Shown: positions 33,262 to 44,400, counted from the first letter of the stretch. The stretch is DNA of 64,000 nucleotides from Sphingobacteriales bacterium 44-61 (GCA_001898405.1 MKTW01000002.1:311719-375718), one strand, 5' to 3'. A program made the numbers and translations. Notes: generated from the sequence alone by a model not told the origin.

Positions 33262-34509
33262 TCAAAGTTTAATAAACTTTTGTTTGATAGTTACACCGTC
33301 TTCCCTCTTTGCATTCAGGAAATACATACCCGCTTTTAATCTGCTGACATCTATACGCTGAAGTTTAGCGCTTACCTGGTGCTGCATTACCGTAAGCCCC
33401 TGCGCATTGCTGATATAAACAGCTTTACCTACCCATTGAAGATCGTTGCCAAGATCGAGAGTGACCTCATTGCTGGCAGGATTGGGAAACAGTGTTGGCT
33501 GTTTTAATATTGTTGGCCTTGTAGCAGTCGCTGTATCCTGTGGTAAAGGAGTTTCCTGGTAAAGCGGTTCTTTTAAACCGGTGGAAGCAAATAAAGAATA
33601 ACGTAAGCCCCCATTTTTGAAAAGGGCCTGCATCCTTTTCTTTTGCCCTTTTGTAAAAAGATTGACACAGGCATCCTTCGTAACATCCATATAATTCATA
33701 TACATGTCGCCATCAGGGCCATTGGAACAGGAGATGCGGATGCCGGAAGCACAACCCGGAGTAGCCGTTGATTGCGGAGGAGTATCATCTATGCCGTCAT
33801 CACCGCAGAATTCATCGCCCCAGATATGTTTCAGGCCTAACCAGTGACCCACTTCATGTACGACCGTTTTACCTAAAGCGCCGTAGCTAAGCACTATTCC
33901 GTCTTTTGCTGCTTCATCACCTGGTATGCTGGAATAGCCGTCAGCATAGCGGAGATTGCAGATCCATATATTAAGGTAGCTTTTTGCGTCCCAGGCATTA
34001 TCGCCCGACTGGGCAGCAAATTTTACCTTATCATCAGTATCCCAATTGGAGGCGGGTGTGTATTTACGGATAATTCCGGTAGTGGCTCTTCGCTGGGGGT
34101 CGGAAGTAGCCAGCTTAAATTCTATTTCGCAATCTGCCGATAATCCATTGAACCTGGCAGGTGTTTTAATCGTATCAGGATGCATTTTACGGAAGCAAAG
34201 ATTCAGGGTCTTGATCATATTGGCAATTGCCTGATCGCTTACATTTTCTGCTGCTTTGTTATATATCACATGAACGACAACTGGTATGGTAATAAGCGGA
34301 TTGCCTTTACCGATGCTGGCAGTTTGCAACACAGGAGCGCTGCCCTGCTGCGTCAGGATGAATTGCTCCACCTGCTGCACGGCTACCGTGAGACCCGGAT
34401 TGTTGCGCAATGCCTGCTGCTGGTATTCAAATGAATAGCAGGACTGCTGGGCGATTACAGGGCTGGTTAAAACCGTCAAAACCAGGATCCCCATAAAGAA
34501 GTTCCGCAT
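33262..34509 (-). CDS. Secreted M43-family zinc metalloprotease with T9SS sorting domain
   Basis: Signal peptide (residues 1-20, SPVIAQ), then a propeptide region and a pappalysin-type catalytic domain with HEVGHWLGLKHIWGD (HExxHxxGxxH plus D). The Met-turn is NYMDVTKDAC after several Cys pairs (CGDDGIDDTPP, GCASGIRISC). A linker rich in Thr/Pro/Gln (about 330-350) leads to a T9SS type A domain (LFPNPASNEVTLDLG ... FIKL). The 415-residue protein should be a secreted or surface protease that takes part in protein breakdown. It is convergent with the M48 gene, nine bases apart. Confidence 0.92.
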   Translation of the reverse strand: MRNFFMGILVLTVLTSPVIAQQSCYSFEYQQQALRNNPGLTVAVQQVEQFILTQQGSAPVLQTASIGKGNPLITIPVVVHVIYNKAAENVSDQAIANMIKTLNLCFRKMHPDTIKTPARFNGLSADCEIEFKLATSDPQRRATTGIIRKYTPASNWDTDDKVKFAAQSGDNAWDAKSYLNIWICNLRYADGYSSIPGDEAAKDGIVLSYGALGKTVVHEVGHWLGLKHIWGDEFCGDDGIDDTPPQSTATPGCASGIRISCSNGPDGDMYMNYMDVTKDACVNLFTKGQKKRMQALFKNGGLRYSLFASTGLKEPLYQETPLPQDTATATRPTILKQPTLFPNPASNEVTLDLGNDLQWVGKAVYISNAQGLTVMQHQVSAKLQRIDVSRLKAGMYFLNAKREDGVTIKQKFIKL

Positions 34510-34767
34510 GAGTGAACATTAAACATTGGCGCATAGCAATAAGCTAACACCAGCATTCACTGGAATTGGAAGGGAAAAACAAAGGAATGGGAAAATAAAA
34601 AAAGAGGTATTCTAGGGATATGATTTCGAAGGGTAGATCGTAGTAAGATGACCTCGGGTCAAATATATACGTTAAAATTGGAAATTGCTAGAAAACCTGT
34701 CCAGTATTTTTACTATTTCTCCATTAAAACAAATCCGGCTTTAACAACTTAACAGGAAAGCTTGCCT

Positions 34768-34775
34768 TAATTTTG
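34768..34775 (+). promoter_or_regulatory. Putative -7 box for the glutaminyl cyclotransferase gene
   Basis: TAATTTTG is an exact TAnnTTTG match ending 15 bases before the ATG at 34791. The TTG inside the box is not a start. Confidence 0.5.
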
Positions 34776-34790
34776 CGGGACTCATCCACC

Positions 34791-35615
34791 ATGCACAACA
34801 CAATGAATATGAGAAGAATCCTTTCACTGAGCACTATTTTTTTGTCGCTGATCGCCTGCAACAATAATAACGGCAGCACCCCCGACACCGGCAACACAGC
34901 CGCTCCTGCCGGCAATGCACCGAAATCGATCAGCTATTCCATTCTCCAAACCTACCCTCATGACACCTCTTCCTTTACCCAGGGACTGGTTATTTATAAT
35001 GGTGGCCTTTATGAAGGCACCGGGGAATACGGGCATTCCCGCCTGCTGAAAACCGATCTTGCCACCGGCAAGACTGAAAAACAGGTATCACTCGACCCAA
35101 AGTATTTCGGAGAAGGCATCACCATTCTCCGGGACACCATTTACCAGCTTACCTGGCAGGAAAAAGTAGTATTCGCTTATACGCTGAAAGACTTTAAAAA
35201 AGTGAAAGAGTTCCCGATCAATACACAGGGCTGGGGCATTACCACAGATGGCAAAGACCTGATGGTAAGTGATGGCAGCAGCAATATTTATTATTATGAT
35301 CCGTCTACTTTCCAGTTATTGCGTACACAAACGATCACGGAAGCAGGCAGCCTTTCTTTCAACCTCAATGAACTGGAATATATTGATGGCTTTATCTATG
35401 CCAACCAATGGCAGGCCCCTTATATTCTCAAGATAGAACCGGGCAGCGGCTCCATTGTTGGGAAAGTAGACCTTAGCGATATCTGGAACCGCGTAAAGGC
35501 CAAAGACCCTGCTGCAGATGTTCCGAATGGCATTGCGTATGACAGTACTTCCAAAAAGATCTATATCACCGGTAAGAAATGGCCGGAGCTGTATGAAGTG
35601 CAGTTGGGTCAATAA
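34791..35615 (+). CDS. Glutaminyl-peptide cyclotransferase, plant/bacterial type, lipoprotein
   Basis: ATG 34791 gives 274 residues; ATG 34809 would also leave a clean lipoprotein signal (MRRILSLSTIFLSLIAC). The mature part is a five-bladed propeller of the glutamine cyclotransferase family: PHDTSSFTQGLVIYNGGLYEGTGEYGHSRL, then YFGEGITILRD, ELEYIDGFIYANQW and GIAYD. QC converts N-terminal Gln to pyroglutamate. In Bacteroidota it modifies proteins exported through the SPI, in which Gln after cleavage is common; many signal peptides in this window end in AQ. The protein is anchored to the inner or outer membrane by lipid. Confidence 0.92.
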   Translation: MHNTMNMRRILSLSTIFLSLIACNNNNGSTPDTGNTAAPAGNAPKSISYSILQTYPHDTSSFTQGLVIYNGGLYEGTGEYGHSRLLKTDLATGKTEKQVSLDPKYFGEGITILRDTIYQLTWQEKVVFAYTLKDFKKVKEFPINTQGWGITTDGKDLMVSDGSSNIYYYDPSTFQLLRTQTITEAGSLSFNLNELEYIDGFIYANQWQAPYILKIEPGSGSIVGKVDLSDIWNRVKAKDPAADVPNGIAYDSTSKKIYITGKKWPELYEVQLGQ

Positions 35616-35809
35616 CTCTGCAATTTTATCGACAGCCGGTCTTAAAAATGATCAACTGTTCATTAACGTGCATCTTGTATATCAAAACCGGACAATACAA
35701 TAACAGGGATATTGATAAATAATTGACTTTAAGTTGTTTAGGAAAATGGCACTTTTTTATTTAGTAATTAAAGATTTGGCCATTTGTTTTTAAACGACAA
35801 ACATCCCTT

Positions 35810-38182
35810 ATGTTCCGCAATTATTTCAAAACTGCCTGGCGCAATATTATACGCACGGTCGGGTACAGCTCTCTGAACGTTTTAGGACTTGCCACAGGCA
35901 TGGCCGTTACGTTACTGATCGGGCTATGGGTATATAACGAATATACTTATGACAGGTTTTTGCCTGATCATGAACGTTTATACCGTGTGCAACGGAATTA
36001 TAACAGCAATGGCGATACACTGACCTTTCTTTCTACTTCTTTAAAGCTTGCAGATGCGCTTCGCAGCCAGGTGCCGGAGGTGGAATACGTAGCGGAGAGT
36101 GGTGGCATGGGATCGCATGGGTTAATGTTCGGAGATAAAAAACTCTACCTGAGTGGGGGGATTGTAGGTGCTGACTTTCTGAAGATGTTCCCCTATTCAC
36201 TTACAACGGGTAATGCAACCTCTGTGTTTAGTGATGCTTATTCCATTGTGCTCACCGAATCGACAGCCAAAGCATTATTCGGTAATGAAGACCCATTAAA
36301 CAAACTGGTGCGTTTTGACAATGAGAACAATCTTAAAGTAACAGGCATTTTAAAAGACCTGCCGCCCAATTCCTCTATATCGTTTAGCTACCTGGTGCCT
36401 TTTTCATACCTGGAACAAACCAATCCAAGAGTACAAAAACAACGTACAGGCAGCTATGGTCAAAACAGTTACCGGATCTATGTTAAGCTCAAGCCAGGTG
36501 TTGACTATGCACAGGTTGCTCCAAAAATCAGGAATATAGAGCATACAGAAACCACCAGTAGAAATGCGATGAATTCTTATGTCACGCTCCAGCCGATGGA
36601 ACGATGGCATTTATATTCCAACTATGTGAATGGAAAAGACACAGCAGGGTTTCTTGAATATGTAAAAATGTTTTCGATCATCGGTTTGCTGGTGCTGATC
36701 ATTGCCTGTATCAATTTTATCAATCTTACTACTGCCCGTTCCGAAAAAAGAGCAAAGGAAGTTGGGGTACGAAAAGCCATTGGTTCTTTGCGAAAGGACC
36801 TGATCATCCAGTTTCTTATTGAATCCCTCCTGCTTACTTTTATTGCGTTTATCCTTTCCCTGGCACTCGCACAAATGGCTTTACCGCTTTTTAATGCGCT
36901 TACCGGGAGCAAAATTGAAATACCATTTACCAATGGTTATTTCTGGATTATCGTGCTGGCCTGTGTATTGACGACAGGCCTGGCAGCAGGCGGCAGGCCG
37001 GCCTTTTATCTCTCTTCTTTCCAGCCGGTGAAAGTATTGAAAGGGACGCTTCGCACAGGCCATTACGCCTCATTACCAAGAAAAGCACTTGTAGTGTTGC
37101 AGTTCAGTTGCTCCATTGCGCTTATCATCAGCACCATGATCATCTACCGGCAAATTCAGCATGCCAAAGACAGGCCAAGCGGCTACGACCTCACAAGGCT
37201 GTTAGCTACTGATATGAATAAGGACCTCGACAAGAATTTTGTGGCGCTGAAAAGTGAACTGATAAAAAATGGTATTGCAGAAGCGGTTACAACAGCATCA
37301 AGCCCTGCAACAGATGTGTACTGGCATTCCGATATTGACCAGTGGCCTGGTAAGCTGGCCGGTGAAACTGTGGAAATGGGGACCATCGTTGTATCGGAAG
37401 ACTATTTTAAAACAGTGGGCATGGCCATTACAGAAGGAAGGGATTTCACCAGCGGAAATGATACCACCAGCGTTATTTTTAATGAAACGGCCATTAAAAG
37501 GCTTCGTATAAAAAACCCGGTAAACCAGGTCATAACCTGGGGCGGTACCAATTTTAAAATAGCTGGTGTGGTTAAAGATGCCCTCATGGTGTCACCATTT
37601 GCACCTGTAGACCCCACCATGTTCCTTTGCGAGCCCGGCACACAGGATAATATATTGTACAGGTTATCACCCCGCATCAAAACCCAGGAAGCTCTCACCA
37701 GCTTAACAGCGCTGTTTAACAAGTATAACCCGGCATACCCTTACAAATACAGTTTCGAAGATGAAAATTATGCAGCGAAACTCAGACTGGAAGTATTAAT
37801 AGGAAAACTGGCAGCCGTTTTTGCAGCACTTGCCATTCTTATCTCCTGCCTTGGGCTATTCGGGCTTGCAGCCTACATGGCAGAACAACGCACCAAGGAA
37901 GTTGGGATAAGACGTGTACTGGGAGCTTCTGTATCGCAAGTGTGGTTGTTGCTTTCAAAAGATTTTATCGTGCTCGTTTTAGTAAGCGCTGTTATTGCCT
38001 CCCCTGTAGCATTTTATTTTCTGCAGAGTTGGCTGGAAAAATACAATTACAGGATCACTATTGGCTCCGGAGCTTTCATACTCGCAGGGTTAATTGCCAT
38101 CACTATTACCTTGTTTACCGTCAGCTTCCAGGCAATAAAAGCTGCAATGGCCAACCCTGTAAAAGCATTGAAAAATGAGTGA
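35810..38182 (+). CDS. FtsX/MacB-like ABC transporter permease
   Basis: A 790-residue protein with the two-half layout of Bacteroidota permeases: MFRNYFKTAWRNIIRTVGYSSLNVLGLATG at the start (MacB_PCD, first helix), a periplasmic domain to about residue 280, FtsX helices (MFSIIGLLVLIIACINFINLTTARSEKRAKEVGVRKAIG), then a second copy that ends FGLAAYMAEQRTKEVGIRRVLGAS. No ATPase gene is adjacent; these permeases often occur without one and may use a shared ATPase. Substrates could be lipids or peptides; none can be inferred. It stands alone between QC and a methyltransferase. Confidence 0.9.
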   Translation: MFRNYFKTAWRNIIRTVGYSSLNVLGLATGMAVTLLIGLWVYNEYTYDRFLPDHERLYRVQRNYNSNGDTLTFLSTSLKLADALRSQVPEVEYVAESGGMGSHGLMFGDKKLYLSGGIVGADFLKMFPYSLTTGNATSVFSDAYSIVLTESTAKALFGNEDPLNKLVRFDNENNLKVTGILKDLPPNSSISFSYLVPFSYLEQTNPRVQKQRTGSYGQNSYRIYVKLKPGVDYAQVAPKIRNIEHTETTSRNAMNSYVTLQPMERWHLYSNYVNGKDTAGFLEYVKMFSIIGLLVLIIACINFINLTTARSEKRAKEVGVRKAIGSLRKDLIIQFLIESLLLTFIAFILSLALAQMALPLFNALTGSKIEIPFTNGYFWIIVLACVLTTGLAAGGRPAFYLSSFQPVKVLKGTLRTGHYASLPRKALVVLQFSCSIALIISTMIIYRQIQHAKDRPSGYDLTRLLATDMNKDLDKNFVALKSELIKNGIAEAVTTASSPATDVYWHSDIDQWPGKLAGETVEMGTIVVSEDYFKTVGMAITEGRDFTSGNDTTSVIFNETAIKRLRIKNPVNQVITWGGTNFKIAGVVKDALMVSPFAPVDPTMFLCEPGTQDNILYRLSPRIKTQEALTSLTALFNKYNPAYPYKYSFEDENYAAKLRLEVLIGKLAAVFAALAILISCLGLFGLAAYMAEQRTKEVGIRRVLGASVSQVWLLLSKDFIVLVLVSAVIASPVAFYFLQSWLEKYNYRITIGSGAFILAGLIAITITLFTVSFQAIKAAMANPVKALKNE

Positions 38183-38187
38183 TTGCA

Positions 38188-38206
38188 GATAGGCTATTTG
38201 CCTATC
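38188..38206. terminator. Hairpin between converging genes
   Basis: GATAGGC/GCCTATC (7 bp, TATTT loop) lies over the stop of the methyltransferase and just past the stop of the permease. No T tract on either side, so terminator function is uncertain. Confidence 0.35.
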
Positions 38207-39090
38207 ATATAAATAACCGAACTGCAGCGCTGCACATTAAAGAGCGCTTTGAGATTGGACACAAAGCCATTCCAGCCTGCAGCGAACCAGTTGGTGCGGC
38301 CATTTTTATATTTGCTGCTTAACAGGGAAATATAAAAACTGTCGTACCACATCGGTTTGTATTGAAGCACTTTCAAACCATTCTTTTCCATCAGCACCCG
38401 CATGGACTCAGGAGAGAAATGATAAAGATGCCGGGGCACATCAAAAGCAGCCCAGTAGTCTTTGTACACACCCGCATCATAAGAGGTATAGTTTGGTACG
38501 GCAATAAAAAGGCGGCCTTTTTCCTTCAGCAGCTTTTTCAGCTGCTGAACGTATGGTTGCAGATCATGCACATGCTCCAGCACATGCCAGAGTGTTATTG
38601 CATCAAATGAAGCGGCAGGTAATTGATAAAACGCGTTAATATCCTGCAGCGAAACACCATAATCCTGGCTCGCCACCTGCCGCGCATCTGCATCCGGTTC
38701 CAACCCCGTTACTGACCAGCCATGCTGCTGCATATCCTGCACAAATGCTCCTGTGCCGCTGCCTACATCGAGCAGGCTGCCTTGTGAAAGACCTGTACCT
38801 GCAGCTACCAGTTTTCTTTTTTTGGCAAGCGTCCTTTTTCTGACCGCATGATAAATGCTGTTCACAAGGCCTTTTGCCGTATTGGAGTGGGAAATATAGT
38901 TCTCCGATTTATAGTAAGGCCCGATAGAAGCCGCATCAGGCACATCCTGTGTAAACGCAAGGGAGCAGGCAGCACAAACTGCAATATCAAATAATTCCCC
39001 GCTTACGGTATGATCTTTTGCCTTCCATTTGTTTTTGAGATCGGCAGAGCCGCAAATCGGGCAATGGGTATAATGAATCTTATTTGCCAT
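38194..39090 (-). CDS. Class I SAM-dependent methyltransferase with N-terminal zinc ribbon
   Basis: Residues 1-50 hold a zinc-ribbon pair, CPICGSADL and CAACSLAFT, of the kind found in the DUF/Methyltransf_13 lead of many Bacteroidota enzymes. The Rossmann core follows: SLLDVGSGTGAFVQDM (motif I, SAM Gly loop, about 105-120), EPDADA (motif II), LWHVLEHVHD (motif IV). It ends with a C-terminal region (WYDSFYISLLSSKYKNG) typical of 3-demethylubiquinone/sugar methyltransferases. Substrate unknown; sugar or lipid modification is likely given the family. It converges on the permease and is 40 bases before the HU-domain gene's stop, on the same strand. Confidence 0.9.
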   Translation of the reverse strand: MANKIHYTHCPICGSADLKNKWKAKDHTVSGELFDIAVCAACSLAFTQDVPDAASIGPYYKSENYISHSNTAKGLVNSIYHAVRKRTLAKKRKLVAAGTGLSQGSLLDVGSGTGAFVQDMQQHGWSVTGLEPDADARQVASQDYGVSLQDINAFYQLPAASFDAITLWHVLEHVHDLQPYVQQLKKLLKEKGRLFIAVPNYTSYDAGVYKDYWAAFDVPRHLYHFSPESMRVLMEKNGLKVLQYKPMWYDSFYISLLSSKYKNGRTNWFAAGWNGFVSNLKALFNVQRCSSVIYMIGK

Positions 39091-39130
39091 ACAGGCCGCA
39101 AAATAAAGCTAAAATATCAGGACTTCCAGC

Positions 39131-39763
39131 TCAACGGTAAGTAGGGGACTCTTGTTTATAAGAAACTTTCTGCTGGCTGCCTGTTCCTGTATCCAGCCCG
39201 GTCCGCATAAAATGCCAGATAAGGAAGATCAGTGCCAGTATAGCTACAATAAGCGTTGTGATCCATTCATAAGAGCGTTTCTTTTGTGTAGGGTTGAGGA
39301 ATTCCATCATTTCCTCCGAGGTTTTTTCATCTTCCCCTACCCTCACCGTGTGTGCTGCTTTTTCGCGCAGCACTTTAGCAGCCGGCACAGGCTCACCTGC
39401 CAGGCGGTCTTTCATGGTCGCTTCAAAACGTATTTCACCTGCCAGCCCTTTTGAAAGAATGCCAACACCGTTCCACTGCAACTTCTTTCCCGTCTGTATT
39501 TCGTTTTTCAGATTGTTTGCAAAAGCATTGAAACTGTCGATTGCATCGCCCACAGGTATATTCAGCGCATTGGCCAGCCAGTTGAATTGCCGGGCCGGGG
39601 CTTTCTCATTCCCATGATGCAAAGCAACAGTATACGAAGGTGGGTTGATCACCCTATTGATAAAATCAATATCCGCAGGCTTGCGTTCAAGCAGGAAAGT
39701 GCCTACACCGGGGATGCTCAATTGCCGGTGAAGGATCAGGTATTGATATAGTTCATCGTACAT
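39131..39763 (-). CDS. HU-CCDC81-type domain protein with a membrane helix
   Basis: ATG 39763 gives 210 residues. The start MYDELYQYLILHRQLSIPGVGTFLLERKPADIDF and a following FNAFANNLKNEIQTGKKLQWNGVGILSKG are the two conserved pieces of the prokaryotic HU-CCDC81 family, an HU/IHF-like domain in duplicated form. A charged linker (about 125-165) leads to one helix (WITTLIVAILALIFLIWHFM, about 168-187) and a 23-residue tail. Homologues often carry a SPOR domain after the helix, which is absent here. The family is thought to act in chromosome partition or envelope organisation; that is not proven. It is the last gene of the operon TPR, barrel, HU-domain, four bases after the barrel gene. Confidence 0.82.
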   Translation of the reverse strand: MYDELYQYLILHRQLSIPGVGTFLLERKPADIDFINRVINPPSYTVALHHGNEKAPARQFNWLANALNIPVGDAIDSFNAFANNLKNEIQTGKKLQWNGVGILSKGLAGEIRFEATMKDRLAGEPVPAAKVLREKAAHTVRVGEDEKTSEEMMEFLNPTQKKRSYEWITTLIVAILALIFLIWHFMRTGLDTGTGSQQKVSYKQESPTYR

Positions 39764-39767
39764 GCTC

Positions 39768-41423
39768 TCAGTTCTTTTGATCGAACGAATATATGATTCC
39801 GCCAACAAAATTAAAGCCATACACAGGATATTGATTCCAGCGCTGGTATTCTTTATTGAAGATATTATTGAACTGCGTCCAGAGATTCAGGTTTTTCGTG
39901 ATCCTGAATTCCAGTCCGGCATTCAGGTCAAATGCCCCACCCAGCTTTCCGTCTGTCCCATCCTTTTTCAGGTAGCGGGGGCCGCTCCAGGCAAACAGGT
40001 CGCCTTTCACCCAGAGGTCTTTGATCACCTGCAGGCGCATTGCAGTATTGAATTCCAGCGGCAGCATGCCCCAGGCTTTCTGCTGGCCTTTTATACCGGT
40101 ATACTGGTTAAAATGAAGGCTGGTGAGCACAGAAAATTTCTCTTCCACATTATATCCCAGTTCCCCGCCCAGGTTCAGCACATTGATACGATCGGCATAT
40201 ACAACATTGAACGATTTGCCATCACCTGCAGCCGCAGTATCATTGATGAAAAGAGGCTGATTATTCAGCTTATTGAAAGCCACTTTGCCACTATACGTGA
40301 AATGATCGCCGATAGATCCTTTAAAGCCTGCATATCTTTCTTCGATCCAGGTGTTGCGCAGGTATGTTGGCATCCATAACCAGGGGTTCTGTGAAGCCAG
40401 GTATTGATAGCTGGTTTTGCGGAGATAGCCCGTCCAACCGGCCTGGAAAGTGAACCGCTGATCGTCGGTGCCCACTTCTGCAAGTATGTTAGGGAACATT
40501 TTGAATTGTCCATCATCCCAGGAAGGACGGATCCCTCCCTGCAAACGAAGTGTGGATGTATGATATAATATGGAAGGAGAGATATACCACATATTGTTGT
40601 TGATCTTCTCCAGGGTTTTATCCTTTGGTGCAAGACGGGTAAGGTCAAAAGTGACACCGAGATTGATAGACACTTCATCACCAAAGTTCTTTTGCAAAGG
40701 AAGATCTATGTACGTATTGCTTTCATGGTTCTTCAGATTATCATTGAAGAAATTCATCGAGATCACCGGTGAATAATCCAGCCCGAATTCAGTGGTATGG
40801 ATATTATGCATGTTCACCCGCGCCGAAAGGGTCTGAAAACTTTGCCGCAATGAATCATTGGGGAAAGATTGCGGCTTGGGCTCAAATCCATACTTGTAGG
40901 TTTTATCCATCTTCATGCCGAGGCTGGCATTCCATTCCAGGTTCTTTGCGGTTTTATAATAACCGGTAAGCTTCACATCTGTGTTGCTGAAATCCTTATA
41001 ATCTTCCTTGCCCTGCGATGAAACGTGCTTAGCATAAATATTCAACCCGGCATTGGTGCCATCACCAAAACTGAAACCACCCTGCACAAAAGGAGTGCGC
41101 AGGCTTCCGAAACCGGCCTTGATATAATTGCTGTTGGTGAACCTTCCGATCGAATCGATCTGCAAAGCCAATGGTTTCAATGAACCCGGCTGGTAGGCAA
41201 ATAACAGGTTGGGGTTGGGAATATCATATTGCAAACGCGGCTTTGCAGTATCTGCTGTTGGCGGCGTAGCATTGAAATTGATCTTTGCTGATGATTTCAA
41301 CTCAGGTCTGAAAGAGGATGTGATATCCACCGACTTGTTTTTGATTGTATCCCGCTGTGCCGCCGCAAAAAGGCCTGGCAGCAAAGCGCTCAGCAAGAAT
41401 ATGATCCGGACTCGTTTCATCAT
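39768..41423 (-). CDS. TonB-receptor-like outer-membrane beta-barrel without plug
   Basis: Signal peptide (MMKRVRIIFLLSALLPGLFAAAQ) and about 525 residues of antiparallel strands (SNYIKAGFGSLRTPFVQGGFSFG, FGLDYSPVISMNFF, YVGFNFVGGIIYSFDQKN at the end). The last 40 residues resemble the C-terminus of TonB-dependent receptors (WTQFNNIFNKEYQRWNQYPVYGFNFVGGIIYSF). There is no plug and no TonB box; instead, a short N-terminal stretch (KSVDITSSFRPELKSSAKINFNATPP) leads into the barrel. With about 18-22 strands it could form an open or gated pore that needs a partner. Its gene lies between the TPR gene (17 bases) and the HU-domain gene (four bases). Confidence 0.85.
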   Translation of the reverse strand: MMKRVRIIFLLSALLPGLFAAAQRDTIKNKSVDITSSFRPELKSSAKINFNATPPTADTAKPRLQYDIPNPNLLFAYQPGSLKPLALQIDSIGRFTNSNYIKAGFGSLRTPFVQGGFSFGDGTNAGLNIYAKHVSSQGKEDYKDFSNTDVKLTGYYKTAKNLEWNASLGMKMDKTYKYGFEPKPQSFPNDSLRQSFQTLSARVNMHNIHTTEFGLDYSPVISMNFFNDNLKNHESNTYIDLPLQKNFGDEVSINLGVTFDLTRLAPKDKTLEKINNNMWYISPSILYHTSTLRLQGGIRPSWDDGQFKMFPNILAEVGTDDQRFTFQAGWTGYLRKTSYQYLASQNPWLWMPTYLRNTWIEERYAGFKGSIGDHFTYSGKVAFNKLNNQPLFINDTAAAGDGKSFNVVYADRINVLNLGGELGYNVEEKFSVLTSLHFNQYTGIKGQQKAWGMLPLEFNTAMRLQVIKDLWVKGDLFAWSGPRYLKKDGTDGKLGGAFDLNAGLEFRITKNLNLWTQFNNIFNKEYQRWNQYPVYGFNFVGGIIYSFDQKN

Positions 41424-41440
41424 AAGTTTTTATAGTTTGA

Positions 41441-44400
41441 TCATTGCCCTACCTTACTGCTTTTCCCTTCCTCTTCTATCACCTGGCTGAGCTTGGCTTG
41501 CGCTTCTGCTTTCAGGGTTGGTTCGATAGTATTGTCTACGACGCTCTGGAAAGTAGCTTTGGCATTGAAATAATCTTTTTGCCTGAAATAAATATCGCCT
41601 AATAAGATGTATGCTTTGGTGATCCAGAAATCATAAGAGCCAGCTTTGTTGATCACTTCAAAAGCTGCTTTTTCTGCATCTCCCAGTTTGTTGAGCTGGA
41701 ACCAGGCATTGGCCACTCCATAGCGGGCTTCTGCAGCAAGTGCTGATTTATTGAGCTGGATCACGGTTTTAAAGCTGGCAATGGCCTGATCGTATTGTTT
41801 ATCTACTTCGTATGACTTGGCAATGGCCATGTTGGCAAGTGCTTTATCATCGCTGCTGCTGTTCTTGGCAGTAGCCAGGTCTTTTGCATTGGCTGCTGCT
41901 TCTGTCCATTTCTGTAATTGATACTGGCTGCGCAGCAGGCCACGCATGGCTTCCAGGCGATGCTCCTGCCCTGTCGCTTCCTGCGCCAGTTGCGTGTAAT
42001 AAGTTTCCGCCTGTGTGTAATTCTTCATTTCGAAGAACTGGATCCTGGCAGCAGCAAGAATAGCGCGTTCTGCATATTTATTTGGGGCCTGGGCTGCAAC
42101 AGGTTCATATCCTGCCAGTGCATTTTTCCAGTCTTTCTTATCATTATAGATCTCTGCCCGGTAGAAGTTGGCATCAATGGCATAAGCGCCATTCGGGAAT
42201 TTGTTCAGGTAATTACCCAGTGCAGTAAGCGCTGCTGAAGTGTTGCCACTGCTGAGCTGCGCTTCAGCTGCCGTATAGGTCAGTGAATCTTCAGCACTGA
42301 TGCTGATCGGTTTGCCGGCCTGGCGCATAAAGGCTGCATATTCATCCGTTTTACCATCCTGCACATAGATCACTTTCACATTCTCCAGGGCATCTGCAGC
42401 TTCCTGTGAATTGGGATATTGCGAAACCAGGGTTTTATATTGCTGCAAAGCAGCAGCGTTATTATTCAGGTTGTAGTACGCAGTACCCAGTTTAAGATGT
42501 GCCGAAGGCTTCAGGCTGGCATTGCCGGTGCTCTTGATCACATTGTTGAGATAAGGAATGGCTTCCGTGAATTTTTCATCTGCCATATAGGTACTGGCAA
42601 TTTCCATATTCGCATCTGTTACCAAAGTAGAGGACGGGAATTTCCTGTTGATCGTGTTCAACAGGTTGATCTTCTCTTTAGGGCTCCTGATCCCTGTGAG
42701 CATGGAGCTTTGGAAAGTAGCATAATCTTCAGCAGGCCAGGAGAATTTGATGACGTTGTCATACATGGCCTTGGCTTTTGTATAGTTCCTTTCCATGTAA
42801 TAGCAATCGGCCGTCCGTATATAAGCATCTTGTGTGAGCTCATCAGAATTCAATGCTGCATTCCTTCCCAGCGGTTCAAAAAATTCACGGGCAGCGGGAT
42901 AATTTTCTTTGCGCAGGTAGCAATAGCCCAGGTTATACCGGGCGTGCGACATACTGGCTTCACCACTTGAAGGGGCGCCTCCGCTGATATAGGCATTGTA
43001 ATATTTAATAGCATCGTCGATCTTGTTCTGACGGTAGGCTATCTCCCCTTTCCAGAAATTCAAGAGGGGAAGTACGCCGCCATTATTGGGGTCTTTCAGT
43101 GCTTTATCGAGCAAGGCATCTGCATCAGTAAGCTGGCCATCATTGACCAGCTCAGTAGCGCGTCCGTATAATATGCGGGGGTATAGTCTTTTAGCATTGG
43201 ATGTAGGATTTTTCATCCCATCCAGCAGGGTGATCGCTTCACGGTAATTGTTCGTGTTGGCCAGCACGGCTATCAGCAGGTCTTTTGCTTCGGTGTTGTA
43301 AGTGGAATTGGGATAACCTGCTACAAAGGTTTTAAAGCCGTTCAATGCTTCATCCTGGTAGCCGAGCTCATACGATAGTTTAGCATACTGGAATTTGGAT
43401 ATCTCCTGCTGCTTTTTATCACTGCTGTTGGATGCACAGAAAAGGAAAGCATTACGGGCATTGGTTTTCTGGCCTGTTTTCAGGTAAGCATCTCCCAGCA
43501 GGTACATCGCATGCTGGCTAAGCGTATCCTGCTTGCCGCTGAGTTGTTTAAAGCCATCTATGGCTTTGTTCAACTGGTTTACCTGGTAATAGCAATAGGA
43601 AAGCTCATACACATCTTCCCGGCGCACTTTATCTGATTTCTTTACATAATCTTCCAGGTAGGGCAATGCTTTGGCATATTCCCTTGCTTCAAAATAGGCA
43701 TGACCGATCATCTGTTTCATCTCCATGTCGTAATACTGCGACTGGCCGGTTTTGATCTTGGCTTCTGCATATTTCAGTGCTTCCTCCTTTTTCCCCTGGA
43801 TATAATAGATCTGGGCGATATAATAAGGCACTACACTGGCATAGTTCTTTTCATTTTCCACGATGCGGAAGCTTTGCAGGGCATCGTTGTATTGGCGGTC
43901 GCGGAAGGCCAGGAAACCATAATAGTAATTTGCATCCAGGTAATTCGGATCATCCTTCATGCTGCGGATGGTGTTGAACAAAGGCTTGGCCTGGGCAAAT
44001 TGCTGCAGGGTAAAATAAGAATATGCCTGGTGGAATTTCATGGAAGCAATATCCTTATTGCTCAGGTTGGCAATGTTGGCTGCTTCATAACGCGTGATTG
44101 CTTTCTGGAATTCCTTGCGGCGGAAATAATACTCACCCAACTGGTAGTTCATCATCTGCACACGGGGAGTATTCTTTTCCTGCTCAATAAACGCAATGGC
44201 CTGTGCTTCGGAGCGGCTTTCATCCTGCTTCAATGCACAGGCAATGGTATAATAATTTATTTCCTGGACAGTAATGGAATGATTGGCGATATCTGTTTCT
44301 TTAACAGCCTGTTTCAGTTCTTTCAGCAACGGGTAAGCGAGGCTGTATTGCTCTTTCTGGAAGTACTCTTTGGCCTCTTTGAACTTGGTGTCGGAATCAG